NCBI RefSeq assembly: GCF_014696615.1
Contig: NZ_JACJQJ010000004.1
Coordinates: 1-64,000, forward strand
Origin: Nostoc linckia FACHB-104
GTDB taxonomy: Bacteria; Cyanobacteriota; Cyanobacteriia; Cyanobacteriales; Nostocaceae
Length of the DNA stretch: 64,000 bases
Reading direction: 5' to 3'
Position numbers and translations under genes: made by a program. The notes below the pieces were generated by a model. It was not told where the DNA came from. It ran no database searches and saw only the letters and a list, made by a program, of their open reading frames with translations. This document shows, in pieces, positions 55,726 to 64,000 of this stretch; the stretch's first letter is position 1, and the number at the start of each line of letters is the position of its first letter.

Positions 55726-56249
55726 TTAGTTTTGTTACATTTATTTACATTTTTAGTCTATCGTTACTCACCTAGGGCGGAATCAATCGAGGGATGGGGA
55801 TAAGGGAGATGAGCAAGCAGAGAGAGGGGATCAGGGGACAAAAAAAGAGGATGAAGAATACAAAATGCCAAATGAAACACACCAAAAACCAAACAACAAA
55901 TGTGATGTAGTTCATTATAAAGACGGCAAACCCCACTCTGGTGTTACGGTTCACCCCAATTCCTGAAAGTATTAATTCTCATACATTAGTACACAGTGAA
56001 AGCAAAACAATTCATGAGCCAACTAAATAATCATTAAATTAACCGTCCCAATCAAGGTTCGGGAAACCCCCCTTAATGGACTGGCTATATAAGCTCAGTA
56101 TATATATCAGCATAGTATGGGGTCTTAACTCCGAAAACCAAACCAAAGGTATTCATGCTGAACTGGCTGCTTCTCTCAGCACAGTTGGTTCAAAAATTTA
56201 GTTCTTAATAATCCCATTCATTTGTAGTTATACGGAGCCAGCGCTTACA
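55726..56249. promoter_or_regulatory. Intergenic region upstream of dnaK
   Basis: Divergent promoters for the aldo/keto reductase and dnaK must lie here. A purine-rich stretch (GGGATGGGGATAAGGGAGATG and AGAGAGGGG) is at about 55792-55855. I looked for a CIRCE element (TTAGCACTC with its inverted partner) and found none. Confidence 0.5.
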
Positions 56250-58157
56250 ATGGCAAAAGTAGTTGGAATTGACTTAGGTACAACGAACTCCTGCGTCGCA
56301 GTCATGGAAGGTGGCAAACCCACGGTTATTGCTAATGCAGAGGGTTTTCGGACAACACCATCGGTTGTGGCATTTGCGAAAAATGGCGATACTTTGGTAG
56401 GGCAAATTGCCAAACGCCAAGCGGTGATGAACCCAGAAAATACTTTTTATTCAGTGAAGCGCTTTATTGGTCGCCGCTTTGATGAAGTTACAAACGAAGC
56501 TACAGAAGTTTCCTATAAGGTATTGAGCAGTAGCGGTAACGTTAAACTCGATTCTCCTGGTGCTGGTAAGCAATTTGCTCCTGAAGAAATTTCTGCGAAA
56601 GTTCTACGTAAATTAGTTGAAGATGCAAGCAAATATCTTGGTGAAACAGTTACTCAAGCTGTAATTACCGTACCTGCTTACTTTAATGATTCCCAACGTC
56701 AAGCGACCAAAGACGCTGGTAAAATCGCTGGTATTGAAGTACTGCGGATTATCAATGAGCCGACTGCAGCATCTCTAGCATACGGATTTGATAAGAAGAG
56801 TAACGAAACTATCCTAGTATTTGACCTTGGTGGTGGTACCTTCGACGTATCTGTACTAGAAGTTGGTGATGGCGTATTTGAAGTACTAGCTACATCTGGT
56901 GACACCCACTTAGGTGGTGACGACTTCGATAAGAAAATTGTTGATTTCTTAGCTGAACAGTTCAAAAAAGACGAAGGCATTGAGCTACGTAAGGATAGAC
57001 AAGCCTTACAACGTTTGACCGAAGCCGCAGAAAAAGCCAAGATTGAGCTTTCTAGCGTTACTCAAGCGGAAATTAACCTACCCTTTATCACTGCTACCCA
57101 GGATGGGCCAAAGCACCTGGATACAACTCTCACCCGCGCTAAGTTTGAAGAACTCTGTTCTGACTTAATCGACCGTTGTCGCATCCCTGTAGAAACTGCT
57201 CTCAGAGATGCCAAGCTAAACAAAGACAATATCGATGAAGTTGTTTTAGTAGGTGGTTCTACCCGGATTCCTGCTGTACAAGATTTGGTGAAGCGGTTGT
57301 TGGGTAAAGATCCTAACCAAACTGTGAACCCTGATGAAGTGGTAGCTGTAGGTGCAGCAATCCAAGCTGGGGTATTAGCTGGGGATGTTACTGGTATCTT
57401 GTTGTTAGACGTAACACCACTATCTTTAGGTGTAGAAACCTTGGGTGGTGTGATGACCAAGATTATTCCTCGCAACACTACAATTCCCACCAAGAAATCG
57501 GAAGTATTCTCCACAGCAGTTGATGGTCAAAGCAATGTAGAAATCCACGTTCTCCAAGGTGAACGGGAATTTGCTAACGACAACAAGAGTTTGGGAACCT
57601 TCCGCCTCGATGGTATTCCCTCAGCACCACGGGGCGTACCTCAAATTGAAGTGATATTTGACATCGACGCTAACGGTATCCTCAACGTAACTGCTAAGGA
57701 TAAAGGTACTGGTAAGGAACAATCCATCAGCATTACAGGTGCTTCCACTTTGGATAAATCTGATGTTGACCGGATGGTGAGAGAAGCTGAACAAAACGCT
57801 TCTTCTGACAAGGAACGTCGTGAGAAAATTGAACGCAAGAACCAAGCTGATTCCTTGGCTTACCAAGCTGAGAAGCAGTTGCAAGAATTAGGTGATAAAG
57901 TTCCTGAAGCTGACAAAACCAAAGTTGAAGGTTTAGTTAAAGAACTGCGCGAAGCAGTAGCTAAGGAAGATGATGAGCAAATTAAGAAGCTGACACCTGA
58001 ATTGCAACAAGCACTATTTGCAGTTGGTAGTAACATCTATCAACAAGCTGGTGGTGGTGCTGCGCCTGGTGGCCCTGGCCCTTCTGATGGCGGCCCCACT
58101 CCTCCTGCTGGTGGCGGTGATGATGTGATTGATGCTGACTTCACTGAAAGCAAGTAA
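56250..58157 (+). CDS. dnaK: Molecular chaperone DnaK
   Basis: An Hsp70 chaperone of 635 residues. The ATPase domain has [76 protein letters not shown] and [15 protein letters not shown]. The substrate domain begins near [17 protein letters not shown]. The C-terminal Gly/Pro-rich linker ends [12 protein letters not shown]. The likeness to the main heat-inducible cyanobacterial DnaK2 is strong, but paralogues exist. No dnaJ or grpE follows. A terminator closes the gene. Confidence 0.97.
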   Translation: MAKVVGIDLGTTNSCVAVMEGGKPTVIANAEGFRTTPSVVAFAKNGDTLVGQIAKRQAVMNPENTFYSVKRFIGRRFDEVTNEATEVSYKVLSSSGNVKLDSPGAGKQFAPEEISAKVLRKLVEDASKYLGETVTQAVITVPAYFNDSQRQATKDAGKIAGIEVLRIINEPTAASLAYGFDKKSNETILVFDLGGGTFDVSVLEVGDGVFEVLATSGDTHLGGDDFDKKIVDFLAEQFKKDEGIELRKDRQALQRLTEAAEKAKIELSSVTQAEINLPFITATQDGPKHLDTTLTRAKFEELCSDLIDRCRIPVETALRDAKLNKDNIDEVVLVGGSTRIPAVQDLVKRLLGKDPNQTVNPDEVVAVGAAIQAGVLAGDVTGILLLDVTPLSLGVETLGGVMTKIIPRNTTIPTKKSEVFSTAVDGQSNVEIHVLQGEREFANDNKSLGTFRLDGIPSAPRGVPQIEVIFDIDANGILNVTAKDKGTGKEQSISITGASTLDKSDVDRMVREAEQNASSDKERREKIERKNQADSLAYQAEKQLQELGDKVPEADKTKVEGLVKELREAVAKEDDEQIKKLTPELQQALFAVGSNIYQQAGGGAAPGGPGPSDGGPTPPAGGGDDVIDADFTESK

Positions 58158-58200
58158 TTGATCTATTGCCTGAGGATGCAATCGCATCCTTAACTCTTCT

Positions 58201-58238
58201 TTCCCATCCAAGTATTAGCCTGGGTGGGGATTTTTTTT
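58201..58238 (+). terminator. Terminator of dnaK
   Basis: A stem with one bulged G, TCCCATCCA with TGGGTGGGGA, and an 11-nt loop, followed by eight T. Confidence 0.75.
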
Positions 58239-58307
58239 ACTTAATATTTTGTTACTAAATAATCAGGGTGGAAATTCAATTCAAAATCTACAATCCAAAA
58301 TCAACAT

Positions 58308-58958
58308 ATGTCTTATCCACAAGCACCTTGGATACTGCAAGGTAATGCTGTTCAAACTCTGCATTTAGTAAATGTTGAACAAGTTCGTTCTTTGGTTCCC
58401 TCAGAATTAGATATTATCTCTGTATGGCCGGGTAAAACTGTTGCTAGCGTTTATTTATCCTATTACGGTTCTAACTCAGTGCTAGAGTACAGCGAGTTAA
58501 TTGTTGTTCCTGCGGTGGTTAGTTATCAGGGTAAAATAGGCGGTTGGGTTTCCCATATTTATGTAGATCATGTAGATTCGGTGGCTGGTGGTCGTGAAAT
58601 TTGGGGATTACCAAAGCAATTAGCTGATTTTGAATGGCAAGCAGAAAAAAGCGTGACTGTTCGCCAAGGAAACCGCAAGTTGTGTACTCTCAATTACACT
58701 CAACAAAGTTTGGCGTGGCGGCAATCGTTAGGTGCTTCTGGTTTCAGTGCTATGGGTGCTGATTTATTAGTATTTTCAGCAGAATTTGAATCTCGGTTGG
58801 GTTTGATTAGTTCGCAGCTAGAGGTTCCCCGAGAAAGTCCTTTTGCTGGCGTAGATTTAGGTCAGCCATTTTTAACTACAAGTTATCAGGATTTAAGCTT
58901 AAAAGTAAGCGCACCAAAAGTTGTAGGACAGAGAAAAGTTGAAGTGAGTTATGGATAA
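58308..58958 (+). CDS. Acetoacetate decarboxylase family protein
   Basis: 216 residues in the acetoacetate decarboxylase-like fold. The Schiff-base lysine region appears as GGREIWGLPKQLADFEW. The first strand region is SELDIISVWPGKTVASVYL. Many family members are not true acetoacetate decarboxylases and act on other beta-keto acids. It begins 150 bp after dnaK, past the terminator, so it has its own promoter. Confidence 0.82.
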   Translation: MSYPQAPWILQGNAVQTLHLVNVEQVRSLVPSELDIISVWPGKTVASVYLSYYGSNSVLEYSELIVVPAVVSYQGKIGGWVSHIYVDHVDSVAGGREIWGLPKQLADFEWQAEKSVTVRQGNRKLCTLNYTQQSLAWRQSLGASGFSAMGADLLVFSAEFESRLGLISSQLEVPRESPFAGVDLGQPFLTTSYQDLSLKVSAPKVVGQRKVEVSYG

Positions 58959-59298
58959 AATTTCTAGGAGGCGATCGCACTTACAGCTAGTCTGAGATCT
59001 GCTACTTACCCCTATTGAGCATCACGCAAATATTTACGCCATACCAGCGTCATCTCCGTGGCACAAAACTGTCAAAAAGGATATTTATATTATTAGTAAA
59101 TCTAACTATCACTGCGATCGCATTTTAGATGGCAAAGCAAAGCTAGATTTGCGGATTTATTTCCTACGACAGCATCAAAATACGGAGATAATCGATACCA
59201 TAAAACACCATTTCACACTAGCGCAATATCCCTGCAACAAAAGCATCAAAAACAATATCTATAATTAGTAGTACATCTAGATATCCTTCCAGACAGCA
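58959..59298. other. Intergenic region before the Deg protease
   Basis: No gene. Two similar segments, GATATTTATATTATTAGTAAATCTA (about 59080) and CAATATCTATAATTAGTAGTACATCTA (about 59252), form an imperfect direct repeat. The protease promoter should be near the second. Confidence 0.5.
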
Positions 59299-60561
59299 AT
59301 GCAAAACCAACCACGCGACGGAGAAAATTTATCAAACGGTACTTCATTGAACAATTCTGGTACTAAACACCGTAATCATGCACCCTGGACTAAGGCAGCC
59401 GCCTCTCTTTCGCTGGTGCTGCTGGGATCTGGGATGACGTTGGCAGGTGGCTATTTAGCTGGACAGCCTCAAAAACTATCCCAGAGTGCATCGAATTTGG
59501 CGGTTAGTCCAGTAAATGCTGCCCCGCCATTACCAGCAGCTACAGATCCTAACTTTGTGACAGAGGTTGTGCAAAGGGTAGGCCCGGCTGTAGTGCGAAT
59601 TAACTCTTCGCGCACAGTTAGAACTCAGTTACCAGAAGAATTTAACGATCCCTTTTTCCGCCGTTTCTTTGGTTCTCAACTACCACAAGGAAACCGGGTA
59701 CAACGGGGTACGGGTTCTGGCTTTATCTTTGGGAAAGATGGCCGAATTCTCACTAACGCCCACGTTGTAGATGGCGCTGATACTGTGACAGTCATCCTCA
59801 AAGATGGGCGGAGTTTTCAAGGAAAGGTACTGGGTAAAGACGAGTTAACAGATGTTGCTGTGGTAAAAATTCAAGCAGATAATTTACCAACAGTCACCCT
59901 TGGTAACTCTGACCAATTGCAACCAGGACAATGGGCGATCGCGATCGGTAATCCTCTAGGTCTAGATAATACTGTAACTACCGGAATTATTAGCGCCACC
60001 GGACGGAGTGGCAATCAAATTGGTGCGTCTGATAAACGAGTTGAATTTATTCAAACCGACGCAGCGATTAATCCTGGTAATTCTGGTGGGCCTTTACTTA
60101 ATGCCCGTGGTGAAGTCATTGGTATGAATACCGCCATTATTCAGGGCGCGCAAGGATTGGGCTTTTCTATTCCTATCAATACAGCACAACGTATTTCTAA
60201 TCAGCTTGTAACTACAGGTAAAGCACAACACCCATATTTGGGAATTCAAATGGTAGGTTTGACACCGGAATTAAAGCAAAACCTCAACTCAGACCCCAAT
60301 AGTGGTTTGACTGTGGAAGAAGATAAAGGTGTCTTAGTTGTGAGAGTCATGCCCAATTCACCAGCCGCTAAAGCAGGAATCCGTGCCGGTGATGTCATCC
60401 AAAAACTTAATGGTCAATCTGTAACAGACGCTAGTAGTATCCAAAGAGCTGTAGATAATAGCCAAATTGGCGGTAACGTTCGTTTAGACTTGCGTCGCAA
60501 TGGCGAAAATGTGAGCTTAGCTGTGCAGCCTGGTGCTTTACCAACTAATCAAGTGCAATAA
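59299..60561 (+). CDS. Deg/HtrA serine protease
   Basis: A membrane-anchored or exported trypsin-like protease of 420 residues for quality control in the periplasm or thylakoid lumen. One N-terminal hydrophobic segment ([20 protein letters not shown]) precedes the protease domain with catalytic His155 ([11 protein letters not shown]), Asp185 (LTDVAVVKI) and Ser262 ([12 protein letters not shown]). One PDZ domain follows at about 310-410 ([20 protein letters not shown]). It belongs to the HhoA/HhoB/HtrA group; I cannot tell which. Confidence 0.94.
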   Translation: MQNQPRDGENLSNGTSLNNSGTKHRNHAPWTKAAASLSLVLLGSGMTLAGGYLAGQPQKLSQSASNLAVSPVNAAPPLPAATDPNFVTEVVQRVGPAVVRINSSRTVRTQLPEEFNDPFFRRFFGSQLPQGNRVQRGTGSGFIFGKDGRILTNAHVVDGADTVTVILKDGRSFQGKVLGKDELTDVAVVKIQADNLPTVTLGNSDQLQPGQWAIAIGNPLGLDNTVTTGIISATGRSGNQIGASDKRVEFIQTDAAINPGNSGGPLLNARGEVIGMNTAIIQGAQGLGFSIPINTAQRISNQLVTTGKAQHPYLGIQMVGLTPELKQNLNSDPNSGLTVEEDKGVLVVRVMPNSPAAKAGIRAGDVIQKLNGQSVTDASSIQRAVDNSQIGGNVRLDLRRNGENVSLAVQPGALPTNQVQ

Positions 60562-60609
60562 GTATTGCTGAGGAGCCATAGCTGAAAGGCTTTTCCGGCT
60601 TTTCGGTGA

Positions 60610-60659
60610 GAAGTACAAGGGTAGGGGCACAAAATTTTGTGCCCCTACCCTTGTACTTC
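60610..60659. repeat. 50-bp perfect palindrome between converging genes
   Basis: Each 25-nt arm begins GAAGTACAAGGGTAGGGGC and ends CACAAAA at the centre, meeting with no spacer. The inner part has the GTAGGGGCAC start of the local REP family. It lies 49 bp after the protease stop and 89 bp from the glgB stop, so it could be a bidirectional terminator or a REP insertion. Confidence 0.9.
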
Positions 60660-60747
60660 ATCTACCTGAAATATATTGTCTATTGATCTCGGCAGAAAAA
60701 GAGAAAGGCTTAATTTCCCTTTTTCTCTTAATCCAGCAGTATTAGGA

Positions 60748-63042
60748 CTAAGATTCCAACGCTGTTGCTGTCTTTTTCTGATCCAACTTGAGAATTAACA
60801 CTCCCAAAGGTGGTAAGCATAAATCTAAGGAATAAGGACGATTGTGCAATGACCAATCATCTGTCCATTTACCGCCCAAGTTACCCATGTTGCTACCGCC
60901 ATATTGACGGGAATCACTATTAAATAACTCAGTATAAAAACCTTTTTCTGGTACACCTATGCGGTAATGAGAATGGGGTTGAGGTGTAAAGTTGCAAACC
61001 ACAACCACAAAATTTTCTGAATCTTTGTCACGGCGGATAAAAGAAACCACACTATGACGGTTGTCACTACAGTCAATCCATTCAAACCCTGGTTCCGCAA
61101 AATCTTGAGTGTATAAAGTTGGTTCGCTGCGGTACAGCTGGTTTAACTCTTGGAAAAATCGTTTTAACTGTTGGTGTGGCTCATATTGCAGTAAGTGCCA
61201 TTCTAAATCAGCCCAAACATTCCACTCGCTCCATTGCCCAAATTCCATGCTCATAAACATGGTTTTCTTGCCTGGGTGAGCAAACATATAAGTAAATAAA
61301 CAACGCACATTAGCTAACTTCTGCCATGTGTCTCCTGGCATTTTGCCAATCATATTGCTCTTACCATGCACAATTTCATCGTGGGATAGAGCCAGCATGA
61401 AGTTTTCACTGTGGTTGTACCACATACTAAAAGTGATGTTGTTTTGGTGGAACTGGCGGAACCAAGGGTCCATGCTGAAGTAGTCGAGCATATCGTGCAT
61501 CCAGCCCATGTTCCACTTTAAGTTAAAGCCCAGACCGCCTGTGTAAGTAGGCCAAGATACCATTGGCCAAGAGGTAGATTCCTCAGCTATTGAAAGCGCG
61601 CCAGGGAAATAGCTGAAAATTAGATAATTGACCTGACGCAGAAAATCGGCTGCTTCCAGATTTTCCCTACCACCGTACTGATTGGGTAGCCATTCTCCCT
61701 GTTTACGGCAATAGTCGAGGTAAAGCATAGAAGCTACCGCATCGACGCGAATACCATCAATGTGGTATTTGTCAAACCAGAAGAGGGCATTTGCTGCTAG
61801 GAAATTACGCACTTCGTGGCGTGCGTAATTAAATACCAGTGTACCCCATTCTTTATGTTCGCCTTTGCGTGGGTCAGCGTGTTCGTACAGGTGGCTACCA
61901 TCAAAGAAGGCTAAACCATGTCCATCTTTAGGGAAGTGACCAGGAACCCAATCGACAATCACACCAATGCCATTCTGATGACACTGGTCAACAAAGTACA
62001 TAAAATCTTCGGGGCTACCAAAACGGGAGGTGGGTGCAAAGTATCCAGTTACCTGATAGCCCCAAGATCCATCAAAAGGATGCTCTGCAATTGGTAACAG
62101 TTCTACATGGGTATAACCGAGTTCCTTAACGTAGGGAATGAGTTTCTCTGCTAGCTCTCGGTAGGTAAGGAAACGTGCGCCAGGTTTAAGTTCGGAAACT
62201 ACAACTACAGGTTCGGTTTCACCATTGGGTAATTTGGCGGGTTCAGCACTAGAAGCGTGTAACCAAGAACCTAAATGCACTTCATAAACTGAAACAGGTT
62301 GAGTTAAAGGATCGGTGTGTCGGCGTTTTTCTAACCAGTCTTGATCGTTCCAATTGTAAGTATTTAAATCGGTAACAATTGATGCGGTTTTCGGTCGAGG
62401 TTCCTGTTGAAAACCATAAGGATCGGATTTTTCGTAAATGTGACCTTCAAAATTTTTGATTTCATATTTATAATGCTCTCCCACCCCTAATTCGGGAATA
62501 AACAACTCCCAAACGCCAGTAGGGCCTTTTCGCATTTGGTGTTTGCGTCCATCCCAACTATTGAAATCTCCCAAAATAGAAACGTTACGAGCATTCGGTG
62601 CCCAAACTGCAAAATAAACACCCTTAACGCCATCTACTTGGGTGAGGTGCGCTCCCAATTTCTCATAAATTCGGTGGTGATTACCCTCACCAAACAAATG
62701 TAAATCAAAATCTGTCAGGCGAGGAGATCTAAAGGCATAAGGATCGTAGGTGACACGCTCATGTTCTCCTTCTTTGATCCGTAGCTGGTAATTTGCTAGT
62801 TCTGCTGTCTCAATAATGCATTCAAAAAAGTGAGGATGATGCGCTGTTTGCATCGGGTATTCTTTGCGTTCCTGAGGAATCACTACCCACGCCGCACTTG
62901 CATTTGGTAAGTAGGCTCGCACAACCCAGACATTTTTGCCATTCTGTTCTATGAGATGAGAACCCAGTACTTCAAAGGGGTCTTGATGTTGGTTCCAAAC
63001 GATGCGGTTAACCTGTTCAGGAGCGATCGTGGTCATGGACAT
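60748..63042 (-). CDS. glgB: 1,4-alpha-glucan branching enzyme
   Basis: Introduces alpha-1,6 branches into glycogen; 764 residues. An N-terminal CBM48/E-set region (VKGVYFAVWAPNARNVSILG) leads to the GH13 barrel. Conserved regions are LPIAEHPFDGSWGYQ, the nucleophile Asp in DGIRVDAVASMLYLDY, the acid/base Glu in AEESTSWP and the third Asp in ALSHDEIVHGK. The N terminus has about 100 extra residues like other cyanobacterial and enterobacterial GlgB. It converges on the Deg protease gene. AT-rich leader sequence upstream may hold its promoter. Confidence 0.97.
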   Translation of the reverse strand: MSMTTIAPEQVNRIVWNQHQDPFEVLGSHLIEQNGKNVWVVRAYLPNASAAWVVIPQERKEYPMQTAHHPHFFECIIETAELANYQLRIKEGEHERVTYDPYAFRSPRLTDFDLHLFGEGNHHRIYEKLGAHLTQVDGVKGVYFAVWAPNARNVSILGDFNSWDGRKHQMRKGPTGVWELFIPELGVGEHYKYEIKNFEGHIYEKSDPYGFQQEPRPKTASIVTDLNTYNWNDQDWLEKRRHTDPLTQPVSVYEVHLGSWLHASSAEPAKLPNGETEPVVVVSELKPGARFLTYRELAEKLIPYVKELGYTHVELLPIAEHPFDGSWGYQVTGYFAPTSRFGSPEDFMYFVDQCHQNGIGVIVDWVPGHFPKDGHGLAFFDGSHLYEHADPRKGEHKEWGTLVFNYARHEVRNFLAANALFWFDKYHIDGIRVDAVASMLYLDYCRKQGEWLPNQYGGRENLEAADFLRQVNYLIFSYFPGALSIAEESTSWPMVSWPTYTGGLGFNLKWNMGWMHDMLDYFSMDPWFRQFHQNNITFSMWYNHSENFMLALSHDEIVHGKSNMIGKMPGDTWQKLANVRCLFTYMFAHPGKKTMFMSMEFGQWSEWNVWADLEWHLLQYEPHQQLKRFFQELNQLYRSEPTLYTQDFAEPGFEWIDCSDNRHSVVSFIRRDKDSENFVVVVCNFTPQPHSHYRIGVPEKGFYTELFNSDSRQYGGSNMGNLGGKWTDDWSLHNRPYSLDLCLPPLGVLILKLDQKKTATALES

Positions 63043-63222
63043 TAAAGCTACCTACTTGAAATAAAGTGATTGACTAAAAAGGCTTTTGTAAAATATATAT
63101 ATATTCTTTACATTTATTTGCAATTTTGTCGCCACCGTTATCGTACATCAGAAATGGGTAATGGGAATTGACGATTGGTGGCGGGGAAAAACCAGGGAGA
63201 GGAATAACAAATGACAAATGTA

Positions 63223-63537
63223 TTAAATTCCTAAAAAGGGGAAAATCTGAAGTAAGCCTTTGCGTATGCGGAGCAAAAAAATTTGATCCCGAATTTTAGG
63301 ATCTAGTTGTCGGGGTGGGATAACTTGTAGCTGCTCTTGTAATTGTGCGTATTCTGCGGCAGTTAGAGGTTTACCGTCAACAGGCGATCGCGCTTCTATA
63401 ATTATCTCTGTGCGTAATATCTCTTCTGGCATATCTTCTGCTGGTGGTAGTGCCATTGCTTCTGTCCCCCAATGGCTGCTTAAACCCACCAAAATACCAA
63501 TGCTAATGCTCAAAATGAAAAGTTTGATCCGCTTCAT
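63223..63537 (-). CDS. Small secreted conserved protein
   Basis: 104 residues. A signal peptide (LFILSISIGILVGLSSHWG, end near AMAL) is followed by a short acidic then basic region: EEILRTEIIIEARSPVDGKP, LTAAEYAQLQEQLQ and a C-terminal IRDQIFLLRIRKGLLQIFPF. The body resembles conserved cyanobacterial proteins of unknown function with the 'ARSPVDGKPLTAAEYAQL' segment. It follows glgB's promoter region in the same direction upstream, so it is probably separately transcribed. Confidence 0.75.
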   Translation of the reverse strand: MKRIKLFILSISIGILVGLSSHWGTEAMALPPAEDMPEEILRTEIIIEARSPVDGKPLTAAEYAQLQEQLQVIPPRQLDPKIRDQIFLLRIRKGLLQIFPFLGI

Positions 63538-64000
63538 AAAACCTCGCCGCGGGACTAGGGAAAAACAGTAGAGAGGAAATTCATTCCATCTCCACTGGGT
63601 TTCGCGATCAAATCCTGTAAGTGGGATGAGGATAATAAGGGCTGTTAACTGTTGACTGTCAACGGTTAACGGTCAACATCTCTCACAATGAATTTTGCAA
63701 CTTAAAAGCAGAATAGCTTACTCCATCTACCTTGATATTTTCAAACCTTATCACTCAGGATATCTAGCAATTTATCTATTTTTGAGAAATTTTGAATGTA
63801 ATCTAAATATTTAATTTACTTATACCTAAGAGGGACTTGGGGTAGAAAACAATGCTCAACGGTTCAATGATACATTTTCTTCTATCTTGCTGGATTATGA
63901 ATAACTGTAGGGAAGATAGCTGCTACAGCGTTGGGAATTAAAATTTTTGTGCAAGATAAACACTAGCAAGGCTAGAAAAATTGCGCCAAGCCTAATAATA
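63538..64000. other. Intergenic region at the window end
   Basis: It carries a small repeat of GTTGACTGTCAACGG and GGTCAAC elements at about 63645-63677 that can fold. No gene is visible before the window ends. Confidence 0.5.

Noticed and set aside
55772-55954. 60-codon hydrophobic minus-strand ORF upstream of dnaK
   Set aside because: The hydrophobic run comes from a purine-rich stretch read on the opposite strand; it is probably spurious.
56100-56249. CIRCE heat-shock operator upstream of dnaK
   Set aside because: No TTAGCACTC inverted repeat was seen.
1-64000. tRNA or rRNA genes
   Set aside because: I scanned by eye for T-arm-like GTTCGAATCC and rRNA-like stretches and found none. A small or unusual tRNA could be missed without tRNAscan.

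Overview
The window is a 64 kb chromosomal segment of a filamentous, almost certainly heterocyst-forming cyanobacterium (order Nostocales; Nostoc, Calothrix and Tolypothrix relatives fit). The evidence is photosystem and carboxysome genes (psbA, psaD, psaK, psbU, petN, ccmK), chlP, crhR, a HetP-family gene, a CYP110-like P450, frequent GCGATCGC (HIP1) octamers, and the heptamer-type STRR repeats, MITEs and REP palindromes typical of that order. I see no rRNA, tRNA or CRISPR array.

Layout. 0-5 kb: the 5' end of psbA, trpE, psaD and a DICT-GAF histidine kinase, all on the minus strand. 5-10 kb: an AT-rich, gene-poor stretch with a HetP-family gene, an unrecognised small partner, weak small ORFs and frameshifted remnants. 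10-13.5 kb: a GH116 glycosidase and a conserved unknown protein. 13.5-18.6 kb: an accessory island with a REP-associated transposase (RAYT) amid REP palindromes, then a divergent pair made of a Trypco1/CU044_2847-like protein and a caspase-STAND NTPase-histidine kinase fusion. 21-nt-period repeats lie on both sides. 18.6-23.6 kb: an aminotransferase, a lone ccmK, a P450, a DEDDh exonuclease, a membrane protein, petN and a tiny membrane protein gene. 23.9-30.5 kb: a four-GAF (cyanobacteriochrome-type) kinase, a SnoaL-like protein, a dihydrouridine synthase, a GNAT and a PEP-CTERM protein. 30.8-40.6 kb: a PLP decarboxylase, chlP, yidD with a Cys-rich tail, cysA, psbU, nadB, psaK and small secreted proteins. 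41-50.4 kb: coaD with an overlapping coiled-coil gene, a PAS-Crp regulator, a CHASE2-PAS-GGDEF cyclase, a VKOR-thioredoxin fusion and btpA. 51-54 kb: rimO-crhR behind a long leader. 54.8-63.5 kb: an aldo/keto reductase, dnaK, an acetoacetate-decarboxylase-like protein, a Deg protease, glgB and a small secreted protein.

Most genes are housekeeping, photosynthetic or sensory. Photosystem I recurs (psaD, psaK, btpA), as does redox and stress care (VKOR, Deg protease, DnaK, CrhR). The most unusual locus is the 13.5-18.6 kb island. It pairs a predicted protease/NTPase/kinase switch with a small Trypco1 protein, an architecture that suggests a conflict or programmed-death system with two-component output. 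Its transposase gene carries its own REP palindrome in frame. Other repeat insertions inside coding sequence occur in the GH116 gene and nadB and probably at the 3' end of the SnoaL-like gene.
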